A stretch of 5,976 nucleotides of DNA from Labilithrix sp. (GTDB taxonomy: Bacteria; Myxococcota; Polyangia; Polyangiales; Polyangiaceae). A model generated the notes under the pieces. The model was not told the origin of the DNA. It saw only the letters and a program-made list of their open reading frames with translations, and did not search any database. The DNA lies in assembly GCA_028287035.1 (NCBI GenBank), contig JAQBQL010000065.1:1-5976 (forward strand). The letters are read 5' to 3'. Position numbers and translations under genes: made by a program. Each line of letters opens with the position of its first letter. The stretch's first letter is position 1. Below, piece after piece: positions 4,786 to 5,976 of this stretch.

Positions 4786-5946
4786 GTGAGCCACCCGTTC
4801 GACCACGTCACGGAGGCGGCCCTCCGCCGCAGGCAGAGCATCAAGTGGCGAGCATTTCCGGAGGACGTGCTGCCCGCGTGGGTGGCGGAGATGGACTACC
4901 CCCTCGCCGATCCGATCCGGCACGTGCTGCACGCCGCGATCGACGACAGCGACTGCGGGTATGCCGATGCGGCGGGCGTCGCCGAGGCGTTCGCGCCATG
5001 GGCGCGGTCACGCTGGGGATGGGAGGTCGCGCCGCGCGACGCGGTGATGGTGACCGACGTGGTGACCGGGCTCGTCGAGCTGCTCCGCGTGACGACGGAG
5101 GCGGGCGACGGCGTCATCGTCGAGACCCCGATCTACCCGCCCTTCGTGGCGAGCGTGGAGCGCCTCGGACGCAAGGTGGTCGAGGTGCCGCTCCGCGCGA
5201 CCGAGCACGGCTACGAGCCGGATCTCGACGGCCTCGAGCGCGCGTACGCGGCGGGCGCGCGCGTCCACCTGCTCTGCTCGCCCCACAATCCGTCGGGCAT
5301 GGTGCTCGATCGCGCGACGCTCGCCAGGATCGCCGAGCTCGCGGCGCATCACGGCGTGGTGGTGCTCTCGGACGAGATCCATGCTCCGCTCACGTTGCCG
5401 GGCGCCGAGCACGTCCCGTTCCCGACGGTGAGCGAGGCCGCGGCGCAGCTCTCGGTCGTGATCACCTCGGCGTCGAAGACGTGGAACCTCGCCGGGCTCA
5501 AGGCGGCGATGATGATCGCGTCCTCGGACGAGATGCGCGCGGTGCTCGCGAAGCTTCCCGCTGACACGCCCCACCATGCCGGTCACCTCGGGATCGTGGC
5601 GGCCCGCGCCGCCTACCGCGAGGGCGACCCGTGGCTCGCGCGAACCCTCGAGATCCTGGCCCGGAACCGCACGCGTCTCGGCGAGCTGCTCGCCGAGCAC
5701 CTGCCCGCCGTCCGCTGGTCACCGCCGCAGGCGAGCTACCTCGCGTGGCTCGATTGCCGCGGGCTCGGGCTCGGTGACGATCCGGCGCGCGTCTTTCTCG
5801 ACGAGGGAAGGGTCGCGCTCTCCGCCGGCCCCACGTTCGGCGCGCCGGGGCTCGGTTTCGCGCGCCTCAACATCGCGACCACCGGGACGCTCCTCGAGGA
5901 GGCGGTCCTTCGCATGGCGCGAGCCGTGCGGGCCGCGCGCCCATGA
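4786..5946 (+). CDS. patB: PatB/MalY-type PLP-dependent C-S lyase or aminotransferase
   Basis: A 386-residue fold-type I PLP enzyme, the usual length for MalY/PatB. Family marks in order: RRRQSIKW (14-21) and LPAWVAEMDYPLADPI (29-44), typical of the MalY/PatB N-terminus; TPIYPPF (114-120) with the cofactor-stacking tyrosine; CSPHNPSG (164-171) with Asn168; SDEIH (195-199) with Asp196 for the pyridine nitrogen; SASKTWNLAG (228-237) with Lys231 as the PLP Schiff-base lysine; and FARLNIAT (358-365) with Arg360 for the substrate carboxylate. Characterised members cleave cystathionine or cysteine conjugates to pyruvate, ammonia and a thiol (cystathionine beta-lyase, C-S lyase); some act as aminotransferases, and E. 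coli MalY also modulates MalT. The activity here is unproven. It is cytoplasmic. The GTG start gives the expected family N-terminus. Its stop overlaps a following ATG (ATGA), suggesting coupling to a downstream gene. It is divergent from the lipoprotein gene. Confidence 0.92.
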   Translation: MSHPFDHVTEAALRRRQSIKWRAFPEDVLPAWVAEMDYPLADPIRHVLHAAIDDSDCGYADAAGVAEAFAPWARSRWGWEVAPRDAVMVTDVVTGLVELLRVTTEAGDGVIVETPIYPPFVASVERLGRKVVEVPLRATEHGYEPDLDGLERAYAAGARVHLLCSPHNPSGMVLDRATLARIAELAAHHGVVVLSDEIHAPLTLPGAEHVPFPTVSEAAAQLSVVITSASKTWNLAGLKAAMMIASSDEMRAVLAKLPADTPHHAGHLGIVAARAAYREGDPWLARTLEILARNRTRLGELLAEHLPAVRWSPPQASYLAWLDCRGLGLGDDPARVFLDEGRVALSAGPTFGAPGLGFARLNIATTGTLLEEAVLRMARAVRAARP

Positions 5947-5976
5947 CGAGGCGTCCGCGCCCGGCCCCCGAGCGGG
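5943..5976 (+). CDS. Start of a possible translationally coupled downstream gene (3' truncated)
   Basis: An ATG at 5943-5945 overlaps the patB-like stop as ATGA, a common arrangement for coupled genes in an operon. Eleven codons are open to the window end (MTRRPRPAPER). This is too short to recognise, and in GC-rich DNA a short open stretch carries little weight, so the call rests on the overlap alone. Confidence 0.35.
   Translation, partial: MTRRPRPAPER

Noticed and set aside
3713..4789. Forward leucine-rich reading frame of 358 residues
   Set aside because: It is the complement of the lipoprotein gene, whose Lys/Glu/Asp/Ala helices give Leu/Ala-rich antisense. The lipoprotein has a signal peptide, a lipobox and duplicated motifs.
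1..5976. tRNA, rRNA, insertion sequence, transposase, phage or toxin-antitoxin genes
   Set aside because: None of their sequence or protein signatures is seen; the only repeats are the array, the in-gene pentapeptides and short palindromes.

Overview
The window is very GC-rich throughout, with GC-rich third codon positions, GTG starts, a proline/alanine/lysine-rich protein tail and an Asp/Ala-rich lipoprotein. This suggests a high-GC Gram-negative bacterium, most likely a myxobacterium-like member of Myxococcota (former Deltaproteobacteria). That assignment is inference from composition and gene style; no taxonomic marker is present.

Layout. (1) Bases 1-570 are the 3' end of a forward gene. 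Its visible 189 residues are low-complexity and carry a run of pentapeptide (15 bp) repeats; the function cannot be read. (2) Bases 571-1164 contain no gene. They hold ten copies of a 21-22 bp core at a 55-56 bp period: four in one orientation (587-775), then six in the opposite orientation (824-1120), around a palindromic centre. The region lies between two convergent genes and ends in a nested hairpin behind the second one. (3) Bases 1165-1875 (minus) encode a TetR-family repressor, divergent from (4) an ABC exporter half-transporter at 1982-3712 (plus). The 106 bp between them holds a candidate promoter and two short palindromes, the usual layout of a drug- or metabolite-responsive repressor controlling an efflux pump. 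(5) A GC-rich inverted repeat separates the exporter from a convergent lipoprotein gene at 3740-4738 (minus). Its product looks like two tandem Spy/CpxP-like LTxxQ domains. (6) Divergent from the lipoprotein is a PatB/MalY-type PLP-dependent C-S lyase/aminotransferase (4786-5946, plus). Its stop overlaps a possible next start in an ATGA arrangement, suggesting an operon that continues out of the window.

Two themes stand out. The first is the inverted repeat array, whose two arms share a core but carry unrelated, arm-specific linkers, with signs of growth by two-unit blocks. The second is a shared promoter style: both forward GTG-start genes have a TANNNT hexamer ending 7-8 nt before the start codon, as expected for leaderless transcripts. 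The protein-coding genes otherwise belong to recognisable families, and no new multi-gene system is evident.
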